From Lojkania enalia (lineage: Eukaryota > Ascomycota > Dothideomycetes > Pleosporales), in assembly GCA_010094045.1 (NCBI GenBank), contig ML986809.1, forward strand, positions 2,903 through 13,880: a stretch of 10,978 nucleotides of DNA, written 5' to 3'. Position 1 is the stretch's first letter. Each line of letters begins with the position of its first letter. Below the pieces are notes generated by a model. The model had not been told where the DNA came from. It ran no database searches and worked only from the letters and a program-made list of their open reading frames with translations. Below are positions 1-7,342 of this stretch, in pieces. Made by a program: the position numbers and the translations under genes.

Positions 1-945
1 TGGACGATAAATAATATTAGTATTAAGTAGTTAAAGCACTTTAACGCGTATATAAAAGATTATACTATTAGTATATATTAATTGCTAATTCTTAACAGCT
101 ATAAAAGCTATAACTCGCTTAAATTTAGGCAGCTCTATAAAGAAAAGAATATTATTACTCTCTATATATCTCTATATTTATTACACCTGCTATAGCTACT
201 AGATATAGATTGTTTCTTACCTTTAAAGACTACGTACGGGCGCTAAGTCAAGCAGCTAATATATAGTTATATTAACTATATTACGAAAATCGAGTTCTTA
301 CTCTACTTTAAAGCAGCTTTTAACGCAGTAATTACAAAGAGTAATATCTTAAGTAGCTTTTAAAACGCTAGCCTAGTTCTATTTAATCTAGATATAGTAC
401 TATTAAAGCTCGAAGTTTAACTATATATACTAATACCCTCTATAATCGAAGATACCCCTTAGGAGTTAAAAATACTAAGTAATCCTATTAAATTTGGGTT
501 TTAATCTACGTACGTTTAATTAAGAGTTTAAAAGTACCTAGATAGTTTATCTACTTTAATAGTAGAGGCGTTTAAAAAGTTTATAAAGGGTGCTGTATAT
601 ATAATATATAAAAACGTACTATTATACGCTTAGGTTACTAAGCTTTAAATAGCTAATAAGGCTGCTATACAATATTAATCGTATAAAAGAAAGCGTATAT
701 AGAAGGAAGGTAATCTAATAATTAAAGAAGGCGCTTAATTAACTACTCTAAAAGAGTTTAGCGCTCGTACTAATAGGAAGAAGGGTAGGAAGAAGGCGCG
801 CGTTAATAGAGACCAGCTAACTTAAAGGTGCTATAAGTAGTATAGTAAGGCTAGGCATAACTCACGGACGTATAAAAATAATACTATAGATATAGAAGAA
901 TAGGCTACTATACTATATAGTATAATAGAATATAAGAAAGTATAA
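1..945 (+). pseudogene. RIP-degraded pogo-like DDE transposase, C-terminal part (copy A)
   Basis: Frame +1 reads collinearly for about 314 codons with no frameshift but 18 in-frame stops by my count, all TAA or TAG. It matches the fungal DDE_1/CENP-B-type transposases of Fot1-like elements, which cut and paste the element in the nucleus. The second catalytic Asp is now Asn at 94-96 (context LLILNSYKSY, where the family has an LDGHESH-like motif). The third catalytic region DIDCFLPLK is at 202-228, with its Asp (202-204) kept. A recognisable stretch TKIEFLLYFKAAFNAVITKS lies at about 283-342. A basic stretch (682-699) precedes a C-terminal CCHC zinc knuckle at 832-873, in which all three Cys codons are now TAT (Tyr) while His (856-858) remains. 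The frame ends near TAA 943-945. It cannot encode a working enzyme. The family assignment is strong; the exact family name is not. Confidence 0.85.
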
Positions 946-1032
946 TATTTTGCGAAAAGTAGTCGCGATTTTAGCGTGGTCTTAGTATTATAATCAGCTC
1001 GCTTAGGTAATCAGCTCGCTTATACTATACGT
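1..1032 (+). mobile_element. pogo/Fot1-like DNA transposon, copy A (3' part)
   Basis: This is the 3' portion of a fungal Tc1/mariner-superfamily element of the pogo (Fot1-like) group; the 5' part lies left of the window. The right boundary is set by comparison with the inverted copy at 9494-10525. The two match up to ...CTATACGT at 1032, followed by TA (1033-1034) in both, and then diverge, apart from one chance matching base. A TA duplication is the expected target site of this superfamily. The element sits inside the integrase frame of a minus-strand copia element, whose frame reads right up to the TA. No indel is needed to align the two copies over this length. Confidence 0.85.
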
Positions 1033-1034
1033 TA
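992..1034 (+). repeat. 3' terminal repeat of pogo copy A with internal direct repeat and TA duplication
   Basis: The 14-base motif AATCAGCTCGCTTA occurs at 992-1005 and 1009-1022, a 17-base period with GGT between. It is followed by TACTATACGT and then TA (1033-1034). The same arrangement is present in inverted orientation at 9492-9534 in copy B. Repeated motifs inside the ends are plausible transposase binding sites, but that role is inferred. The opposite (5') terminal repeat is outside the window. Confidence 0.7.
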
Positions 1035-2160
1035 GAGCTCTTAATATTATTAATTTAAAAAAGAAACTTCTCTAGGGATTTTTTTAGCAGATATTTCTCC
1101 TCCTTACTAGATATAATATTACTAAATATAACGTTCCTAGTATTAAATACCCGTTTTAGTTTCGGAATTAGTACTCGGTATATATTTATACTTTTATATT
1201 ATAAGAGTTTCCTAATTAGTACTTATAATACTAGTTTATCGCCTCTTAATAGAATTTTATCTAAAACGTATACTTATAATCCTATAATCTAAAAGTAAGT
1301 AAGAGACGGTTTATAGCTAAAAATAGTCTTATATAAGGTTTTAAATTAAAAGCTTACAATCAGCATCCTATTAAGTAGATATATTACTATATAAGCTACT
1401 TTATTAGTATATTTATTAGAGATATTATCTTCTATTATAAGAGCACGCGCGCGGCTTATAATTTAATATTCTACTTACTCTACTAGACTATTCTACTTAA
1501 GTATATAAGGCGCGCGAGTTTTAATTGCAATTTTTTAATTAAGTAATACTTCTATAAGTTCTAAGAAGCTTAAATTATTATCTATATATATATATATAAT
1601 CTTTCTTTTATACTATCGTTTAATTTTTACTAATAGTATTTTAAAGGCTTTTATAAGAGTAGATTTCAACCAATTATATATCGTAAATCTCTTATACTAC
1701 TAGAACACCTAATTAACTATATAAAATAGGTATTTCTTACTATTATAATACCTCTTACAGTCCTTCTAAAGTTATATAATATTAATTGCAATTCTCTCGA
1801 ATAGTTTAGTAGCTAGATAAAACTAACTATACCGGCTAATCTACTATAATAACTTCGCTTATATATATATCTAGTAATCTTGCTATACTAATACTTCCTA
1901 ATTACTTAACTAGATACCTTTAGCTGTTTAAGATAGAGCTAATACTAAATCTCTACCTAGGTAGCCTAATAATTAGTACGTTTTAGCTAAAGAAATAATT
2001 TATATTAGTTGCTGGCGATAGAAGAACTTTTTCTTAATTACTATAACTATCTTATATCCAAAAGTAAATCGAGTAGAGGTTTTTTTACTAGGTCTATATT
2101 TAGTAGCTAATAGTTGTTAAACAACTTTAAATAATAAACGATATTATAGTAATTATACTA
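1035..2160 (-). pseudogene. copia(-) GAG-pre-integrase and integrase, RIP-degraded
   Basis: The integrase would insert retrotransposon cDNA into the genome. A pre-integrase segment (about 1985-1930, reading LLGYLGRDLVLAL) has the H..LGH.G-type region and leads to a degenerate second zinc-binding piece near 1880-1840. The catalytic core follows. The first Asp is changed to Asn at 1781-1783 (ERIAINII). The second Asp is kept at 1580-1582 (IDNN, where the family has DNGG-like residues). The third residue, Glu, is changed to Lys at 1496-1498 (APYILK, then a stop, then NSLVE). Downstream, YLLNRMLIV-like and RNVIFSNIISSKEE segments match the integrase C-terminal region, and the frame runs into the TA at the pogo A junction. 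It is one reading frame off the gag-protease frame, with the change somewhere in about 1990-2150. Many TAA/TAG stops interrupt it. Confidence 0.75.
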
Positions 2161-2760
2161 GTAGAGATAATCTCTATCTAAGTTAAACTAGATACTCTAT
2201 TTCCTATTTCTAATTAGGGCTATAATATTAGTTAGTAACTAAGAGACGTAAGTAACTTCTATTAGCTTAATATCCCTTAGGCCTATAGAAGAATTAATTA
2301 TAATTATAATAGTACCCTATTCTAATATAGAGTATATACTACCTCCTATAGTAATTTTATCTTTAGAATTAGCTATCTAAGTAGTCTATTAACTAAAAGC
2401 CTTAGAGTTATATATATAGATATTAGAACCTAAATTAAATATCTACTAATTTAGAATACTAGTATTATCTTTCTTAGGAGTAGTACTTGCTAAAAAATTG
2501 TTCTTTTAAATTACCTGGATATTTCTCTAGAGGCTAGTAGCCTTTATAGAAGTTTTACTATTAAACGAGAATTTTAACTTCTTATATTTTTCTATATTTA
2601 CCTTTAAAGTATTCTTTTTTACCTAGTTATTCCTATTTAAGATATTATCTTAGGCTTTTAGTATTTTCTAATCTAGTACCTAATTTAGTAGCCTAATCGA
2701 TTCGTTTACGTACTTATAATTACTCTAGAAGTACTACTTCTTATAGAAGTAGGGTAGTAG
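2161..2760 (-). pseudogene. copia(-) zinc knuckle and aspartic protease, RIP-degraded
   Basis: On the minus strand near 2755-2700, YFYKK*YF*SNYKYVNESI fits a fungal copia nucleocapsid knuckle of C.C...H type with Cys and His converted to Tyr. About 90 residues further on, the retroviral-type aspartic protease active site appears as IFNLGSNIYIYN at about 2442-2407. The catalytic Asp is now Asn at 2434-2436, and the two preceding Trp codons are TAG. The protease body continues as SKDKITIGGSIYSIL and GLRDIKLIEVTYVS, typical of the copia protease to pre-integrase transition. It shares the gag frame without indels. The protease would have cut the polyprotein inside the virus-like particle; this copy cannot. 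Confidence 0.75.
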
Positions 2761-3720
2761 AGTACGCGATTATAAACTAGATTTTTCTTAAAACTACTAT
2801 ATAGTACTATTAGAATTTGCTTGAGGAATTAATAGATATTATAAAGCTATAAACAAGCTAAGCATTTTCTATAGATTAAAATATCTATAGTAATTAGCAT
2901 ATTAGTATACTAATTATTTAATCGTAGGAATTAGTTGATTAATCCTACCTAGCTTATTTTTAACGTTGATTGGTACTATATAAATTAGCGCCTACACCTT
3001 ATCTTTTTTAGCAACTATTAGAAGAAAATTCTTTTCTACTTTAAGGCCCTAAACTTCTACTAAACTAGCAGCCTTAGTATAATAGATTACCTAATTCTAC
3101 TAATTTAGCTACTTCTCTACCTCTTTATTAGTTGGGTATTTAAAGAGAGTTTAATATTTCTTCTAGATTAGTTACTCTCTTAACTTAATAGTAGGCGCTA
3201 ACTTTTCCTATAAGATTTTAAGAATCTTATAGCTAGTTATATTATTGCTAAATATTACTTTATATTAAGGTAATATTATTGTTAAAATATTACTATACAT
3301 AATATAAAGAGTATTATTAATCTTAATCTAATTCTTCTTTTATTAATTATACTAGTCTCTTACCTAGTTCTAATCTATTATTTATATTAAGGTTATCTCC
3401 TTATATATAACTCTACTAGAGGGGTATCTTTCTATTTCCCCTTCTAGATTTATCTTTAGGATCCGGAACTTACCTATATTAGAAAGAGGAGGTTCTAGCC
3501 TATAGATTTTAACCTTTTTAAAAGGTACGCTTGAATTTAAATATTCTTATACCTTTAGTCTACTAGCTGTTAGTTTATACTACTTAAGCTAATCCTTTTA
3601 ATTACTAGAGATACTAAGTATTTTCTTCTTAGATATAACTATAGAAGAGTATACAACCGTTATAATACTAGAAATATGCTGGAATATATTAATACTAGAG
3701 AATAAAATAGCCTCAAATAT
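2761..3720 (-). pseudogene. copia(-) gag region, RIP-degraded
   Basis: One minus-strand frame reads collinearly from about 3720 into the protease. Segments include KVKIYRLEPPLSNIGKF (about 3530-3466), LYIMYSNILTIILP, KLAPTIKLRE, VEKNFLLIVAKKDKV and ALIYIVPINVKNKLGRINQL (ending near 2930). The general pattern (helical capsid-like region, then a knuckle, then protease) and the position fit a fungal copia gag; I did not identify it from a named capsid motif. The true start is unclear because any ATG may now read ATA; it probably lies within about 3600-3720. The upstream edge overlaps the first copy of a 65-base tandem repeat. TAA/TAG stops are frequent. Confidence 0.6.
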
Positions 3721-3840
3721 AATATAGCGTATTAATAAGCTTATAAAGTATAGATTCTATATATAATACTAAAAGAATAGCTTTAAACGTAATATAACGC
3801 GTTAATAGGCTTATAAAGTGTAGAATTTATATATAATTCT
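3706..3840. repeat. tandem pair of 65-base repeats
   Basis: Bases 3706-3770 and 3776-3840 align without gaps, separated by AAAAG. Both start AATAGC, share TTAATA.GCTTATAAAGT in the middle, and end ATATAAT.CT. Nearly all differences are C/T or G/A transitions, with two T/A exceptions, as expected if RIP acted on a once more similar duplication. The pair sits at the junction between the untranslated leader and the gag start of copia(-). It could be a leader duplication or LTR-proximal repeat; its function is unknown. Confidence 0.8.
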
Positions 3841-3845
3841 AATAG

Positions 3846-4098
3846 CTAAATGCCTAAAAATCGTTGGTAAACGATAAAGATAATAATATCGCAATATTAT
3901 AATATTAAATTAAAAGAAGTAATATTAATTATAATATATATAAATTAAGTTGCAGTTATTTTAGTATAGTAACTAGGCTTATAACTGTAGTAAGAGGCGA
4001 ATCTTATTTTAGGGAGGGAGATAAGAAGCTAAACTAGTTAATTAAAGATAGCTAGCGGGCTATATTTATATATATAAAAAAGGGGTATATTAGCTAAT
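3846..4098 (-). other. putative 5' leader/LTR of copia(-), non-coding
   Basis: No protein similarity is visible in any frame. The stretch lies upstream (to the right) of the gag of the minus-strand copia element and ends where the opposite-strand copia element begins, so it should contain its 5' LTR. On the minus strand it has a TATA-like run (about 4066-4080) followed by a pyrimidine-rich segment (rc of 4009-4022), loosely like a core promoter. I could not identify LTR end dinucleotides, a target duplication or a tRNA primer-binding site. The boundaries are therefore guesses. Confidence 0.35.
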
Positions 4099-4102
4099 AT
4101 CT

Positions 4103-4150
4103 AGCGTAATATCCGGCGTAATATCGACCGTAATATCGTACGTCGATATC
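4103..4150. repeat. 12-base tandem repeat, four units
   Basis: Units AGCGTAATATCC, GGCGTAATATCG, ACCGTAATATCG and the degenerate TACGTCGATATC follow head to tail at 4103, 4115, 4127 and 4139. The core is CGTAATATC. A fifth, weak unit may precede at 4091. The period is a multiple of three and the block is in frame with the copia(+) integrase, reading as a four-residue repeat ([S/G/T]VIS). It may be a repeated spacer in the polyprotein or a junction duplication. Confidence 0.75.
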
Positions 4151-4156
4151 TAATAC

Positions 4157-5160
4157 AGCTCGGTAGACTAGCCGAAAATCCCTATAACATTCTTTACTAA
4201 GACTAAACTTCGCCGCTTCTACTATAGATTTAAATATCCTCGTATAAAGAGACTATATAGGATGCTAATAAATACTAGATATAATATCGATACTTCTATA
4301 TTAGAAGAGATTAAAAAGTTCTACTATATATATTAATTATACGACCTAGTACTACGCCGATTTAAATTCTCTATTAAAGATAACCTATACTTTAACTATA
4401 AGATTATTATTAATATTATATAGATTAATAATAAGGATATACTATATATAATTAATATAGAAACTTTCTTCTAAGCAGTTATATTCTTAAAGTCTATATT
4501 TATATAGGATATTTATAATACCTTTTATAAGTATTAGATTAATATATACTAAAGTCTACTTAATTATATTATATAACTCTAATATAAACTTTATATTTAA
4601 AGACTTCCGTAATTATATAAAGATTATAGGAGCTACTTATAAGTAGATACTAGTTGAAGTATATTAGATAGTAGAAAAGATTAAGTATATATACGCTCTT
4701 CTCTATTATATATATAATATCTTTAAGATAGAACTTAGAGATCGTATAAATAATAAAAGTATCCTCTAAATAGTAGTTAAGGCTTTTAATAATACTACTA
4801 GCCTAAACGGTCTAGTACTAATACTTCTAGTATTTAGAATATACTCTAAGATTAATTAAAACTTCCTACTATCGTCTAATATTACTATATAAGTTTAAGC
4901 TATATAGAAAGCGATAAAAATACTATAGAACGAGAAAGTTAAAGTAGATATTAACTATATAATTTATACACGGAACGGACCTATACTATATAATATTCTA
5001 AACTTCCCCCTCGGCTCTAAAATAATAATATAGAGAGAGAAGAAGAGATAGATCGGTCCGTATATAATTAAAGGTACTAAAGATCGAGATATTATTATTA
5101 ATACTAAGAATAGTCTAATTAAACTACACTATTATATAGAGAAGAAGAACCTTAGCCTAT
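4157..5160 (+). pseudogene. copia(+) integrase, RIP-degraded
   Basis: The frame starting at 4181 reads ITFFTKTKLRRFYYRFKYPR, the zinc-binding pre-integrase motif (L.RRFGHP in the family, with His and Gly lost). Next come RYNIDTSILEEIKKFYY and a segment matching RRFKFSIKD. The catalytic core follows. The first Asp is now Asn at 4412-4414 and the second is Asn at 4575-4577 (NSNINF). The region of the third residue (VEK) is at about 4670. Between the first two, the frame shifts by a two-base loss in an AT run near 4568-4575; downstream codons are in frame 3. FNNTTSLNGLVLILLVF (about 4780-4830) and IGPYIIKGT (about 5052-5078) are the conserved core end and the SH3-like C-terminal part. It would have inserted cDNA; it is inactive, with many TAA/TAG codons. 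Confidence 0.75.
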
Positions 5161-5691
5161 AATATTAAAAACCTTTAGATCTAGATAAATCTATATCTAT
5201 ATAATATAAACCTCTAACTATAAAAAAAAGAGGAAGATTAAAAAAGTTTATACTAGAACCTACTTATAAACTAAAGTTAAAACTATCTCCCTAGCTAAGA
5301 GAAAAGCCCTAGAAGGTTCTTATTCTTATAGAAGATATTATATAAAAAGAATCTACTCTAAATAAAAATACTATATAAGATAAAATATATAAACTAGAAT
5401 AAAACTAGAAATTAGAAATAAAGTTAGGAAGAAGTAGAAGACCCTGAAAGGCTTTAGTATAAGAGATATTATAGATCTTTCTATTGTAGAAAGAAGAGTC
5501 TAATTATATACTTACTTTAAAACTATATATAGACGGTATTATTACTACCTTAGAGGTACTATTTAAAGAATCTAACTATATAGAAATAGATAGTCTAATT
5601 ATAAGAGGTATCTTTAAAATTTAATTATATAATTCTTTATTATACTCTAAATAGATATTTAACCTCCACCTTATAATATATTTTATAAGTA
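5161..5691 (+). pseudogene. copia(+) linker and N-terminal reverse transcriptase fragment
   Basis: In the same frame as the integrase C-terminus there is a charged, low-complexity linker (KKRGRLKKFI near 5220). A segment from 5511 follows, reading LTLKLYIDGIITTLEVLFKE, SNYIEIDSLIIRGIFKI and then IFNLHL. This resembles the start of fungal copia-type reverse transcriptase (RVT_2), where a short helix precedes '..R.VF.' and '..SR.V.E.K'. Only about 60 residues are present before the frame meets the terminal repeat of pogo copy C at 5692. The catalytic YVDD region is absent from the window. The assignment is from memory of the family and is moderate. Confidence 0.55.
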
Positions 5692-5726
5692 AGTCGCCCA
5701 CCTAAGTAAATTACCTACTTTATTAG
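5692..5726 (-). repeat. 3' terminal repeat of pogo copy C
   Basis: The element end AGTCGCCCACCTAAGTAAAT directly follows TA (5690-5691) at the point where the copia(+) frame is lost. It differs from the ends of copies A and B, so copy C belongs to another family. I looked for the inverted partner to the right (expected close to AGGTGGGCGACT, allowing C-to-T and G-to-A changes) and found no convincing match, consistent with truncation. Confidence 0.55.
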
Positions 5727-5801
5727 ATATTTCTATATTTAGAGGCGTATATTATAATAATACCTATAGGTATTACTAAAATAATTTAATAGGAAATAGA
5801 T

Positions 5802-6975
5802 ATACTATTTATCTACTATTATATAAGTTCTAATATTATATCTAGACTTACTACAGCAGCTATAATACTTCTAGTATAGTATACCTACTCTTTTACGCTT
5901 CCTACCTATACGTACTTTATCCTCTAGCTACTTATCTACCTCTTTTTAAGTAGCTATCTTAGCAGCTTTAGCCTTAGTAAGGTTACCTTACTTTTATAAA
6001 ACCTTTTTTAATCGCTTTTTACGCTGCGATAGAGCCTTATTTACTTCTTAAAGTTGACAAACTTAACGCTAAAATAGTATATATAAATAAGCTATTTATA
6101 TAGTACCTTTAGTAAGTAAATTAAGAAAATTATTAATTATAGTAGGTAAGCTAATCTAATACCTAGTAATATAGTCTTAAATCAGCATTATTTAAGACCC
6201 TAGTTTAATAGCGTTAGTTGGTGTTTTTAACTCTTAGAGGCAACTAGCTGCTAGTAGTAGTAATAGAGTACGAAGCTTAATATTAAGCTTTAATAGTACT
6301 ATATTAGAATTATATAGTATTAAACTAGTACCTTAAAAGCTTACATATATATTAACCTTAGTAATAGAGCACTAATATACTATACAAAAGGTTAGTAGAA
6401 AGTTAAGCTTTATAATATAGTAGATACTAGCTTATATAAACTTATTAATCTTACGCCTATATACTTTCTTTAATAGTAAGAAGTAGCCTATATCTAGAGG
6501 CTATAGTAGATATAATAAATATACTAGTATATATAATAGAATAATATTCTTCTTTTTATAGAGTAGCTAAAATTTAGTAAACCTATAGCTCTTATAGCTA
6601 TTAATAACTAGTAGATAATAAGTATCTACTATATACTACTTTATATACTAATTAAAACGCTTTAGCTATTTAATTATAAGCTTATTATTTATTTATCTAC
6701 TATTATATAGTACGATTACTTCTTTAGATAGTATATTATTACCCTAATACTATATAGAGAGGTGCTGCTTATTAGTAAAGATAATAAATAGTAGAATAGT
6801 ATTACTACAAGCGTTAATAGCCTAAATAACTATTATCTACTTATAATTACCTAGCTATAGTAATTTTAGTCGACTAGCTAATAGTTTAGTACTAGTAACT
6901 ACCTTTTTAGTAGATATAATACTTATCTAGAAGCCCGTCTTATTAAAATTATAGATATTATTATTAGTAATACTT
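5802..6975 (-). pseudogene. RIP-degraded pogo-like DDE transposase, catalytic and C-terminal part (copy C)
   Basis: One minus-strand frame is collinear from about 6975 to 5802 with no indel. It opens with IYNFNKTGF, where the first catalytic Asp is Asn at 6942-6944 and the next Glu is Lys at 6939-6941. The second catalytic region reads VINSYKSYRF (Asp to Asn), and the third reads LDIGYF with Asp kept. KLNFLLTFCIVY and SLILYNSNIVLLKLNIKLR follow the usual order. A basic segment and a C-terminal CCHC knuckle lie at 5864-5823, where Cys1 and Cys3 are Tyr, Cys2 is kept, Gly is Arg and His is Tyr. The enzyme family cuts and pastes at TA targets. About the first 200 residues are absent. Copy C is parallel in orientation to copy B. 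Confidence 0.8.
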
Positions 6976-7006
6976 AGGCTAGTAGATAGATATAAGTTGG
7001 ATTAAA

Positions 7007-7120
7007 GTTAGAGTCTTATGTAAATAGGGTAGAGTTAAGGTTAGGGTCTTACTAATCAACCTAGAGTATAGGTAGAGTTAGGGTAGCTACTTAGTAATAG
7101 GGTATAGGTTAAGGTAGGGT
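7007..7120. repeat. cluster of TTAGGG-like and related short repeats
   Basis: TAGGGT occurs five times (7025, 7042, 7079, 7098, 7115), two of them inside a full TTAGGG (7041-7046, 7078-7083). Longer related words recur: GTAGAGTTA at 7029 and 7072, GTTAAGG at 7034 and 7108, and GTTAG[A/G]GTCTTA at 7007 and 7040. The block lies between the truncated pogo copy C and the 3' flank of the hAT gene. It may be the subterminal repeat region of the hAT element, where transposase would bind, or degenerate telomere-like DNA. The first reading fits the position better. Confidence 0.6.
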
Positions 7121-7342
7121 TATATAAACTAGATTTTCTTAAGGTCTAACTAATTAGTATATTTTAGAAAGTAGCTTAGTAAGAGTATATATAGTATAAT
7201 ATTCTAGGGTTTTATTATAGCTATTTATTATAGATTAGGCTAATTTTACTTTATTAGATTCTAGGGTAGTATACTATAATATATTATAGACTATAGTAGT
7301 ATATACTTTAATCTAATATAATAATATATTTATAATAGTAAT
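7121..7342. other. AT-rich non-coding stretch, probable hAT 3' untranslated region
   Basis: No protein similarity is visible in any frame. It lies just downstream of the hAT transposase C-terminus and before the TTAGGG-like block. It is probably the 3' untranslated and subterminal part of that element. I found no terminal inverted repeat or eight-base target duplication. Confidence 0.4.

Larger units (their letters stand above)
1035..4098 (-). mobile_element. Ty1/copia-like LTR retrotransposon, 5' half, minus strand
   Basis: Reading leftwards on the minus strand, the domains come in order gag, CCHC-like knuckle, aspartic protease, GAG-pre-integrase, integrase. This is the N-terminal half of a copia polyprotein. 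It is cut at 1033-1035 by insertion of pogo copy A just after the integrase, so reverse transcriptase, RNase H and the 3' LTR should lie beyond copy A, left of the window. The right (5') end is uncertain. A putative leader/LTR occupies about 3846-4098, where I could not fix the LTR ends or a primer-binding site. Because the second copia element begins immediately to the right in the opposite orientation and lacks its own N-terminal half, this element may have inserted into it. Confidence 0.75.
4103..5691 (+). mobile_element. second copia-like retrotransposon, internal fragment, plus strand
   Basis: The fragment carries integrase, a low-complexity linker and the beginning of a reverse-transcriptase-like region. 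That order (integrase before reverse transcriptase) is the copia type rather than gypsy. It lacks gag and protease on the left and is cut on the right by pogo copy C at 5690-5692, with TA at 5690-5691. It is a different lineage from the minus-strand copia element: the pre-integrase region and integrase motifs do not match between the two. The rest of the reverse transcriptase is not found between pogo C and hAT, which fits its lying beyond the right edge of the nest. Confidence 0.7.
5692..6985 (-). mobile_element. pogo-like DNA transposon, copy C (3' part), minus strand
   Basis: This is a third pogo/Fot1-like element, of a different family from copies A and B: its end sequence and protein differ although the transposases are clearly related. 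The left end starts AGTCGCCCACCT at 5692, next to TA at 5690-5691, and interrupts the copia(+) reverse transcriptase frame. Recognisable transposase homology stops near 6970, roughly where TTAGGG-like repeats begin. The N-terminal DNA-binding part and the other terminal repeat are missing. Insertion of the hAT element into copy C would explain this and would place the rest beyond the right window edge. Confidence 0.75.

Noticed and set aside
1575..1600. (TA)n run as a microsatellite or promoter
   Set aside because: It is the RIP-mutated coding sequence just before the second catalytic Asp of the copia(-) integrase. Similar TA runs occur throughout the window.
2727..2752. Small palindromes (AGAAGTACTACTTCT and CTACTTC...GAAGTAG)
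   Set aside because: They lie in the coding remnant of the copia(-) knuckle. With so little base diversity, short palindromes arise easily, and no partner or conserved context supports a function.
3846..4098. Exact LTR boundaries and primer-binding site for copia(-)
   Set aside because: TG/CA ends would read TA after RIP and no tRNA-complementary stretch is convincing, so I give only a probable region.
7121..7342. Continuation of the copia(+) reverse transcriptase or the pogo C N-terminus
   Set aside because: I translated both strands and found none of the expected motifs in any frame.
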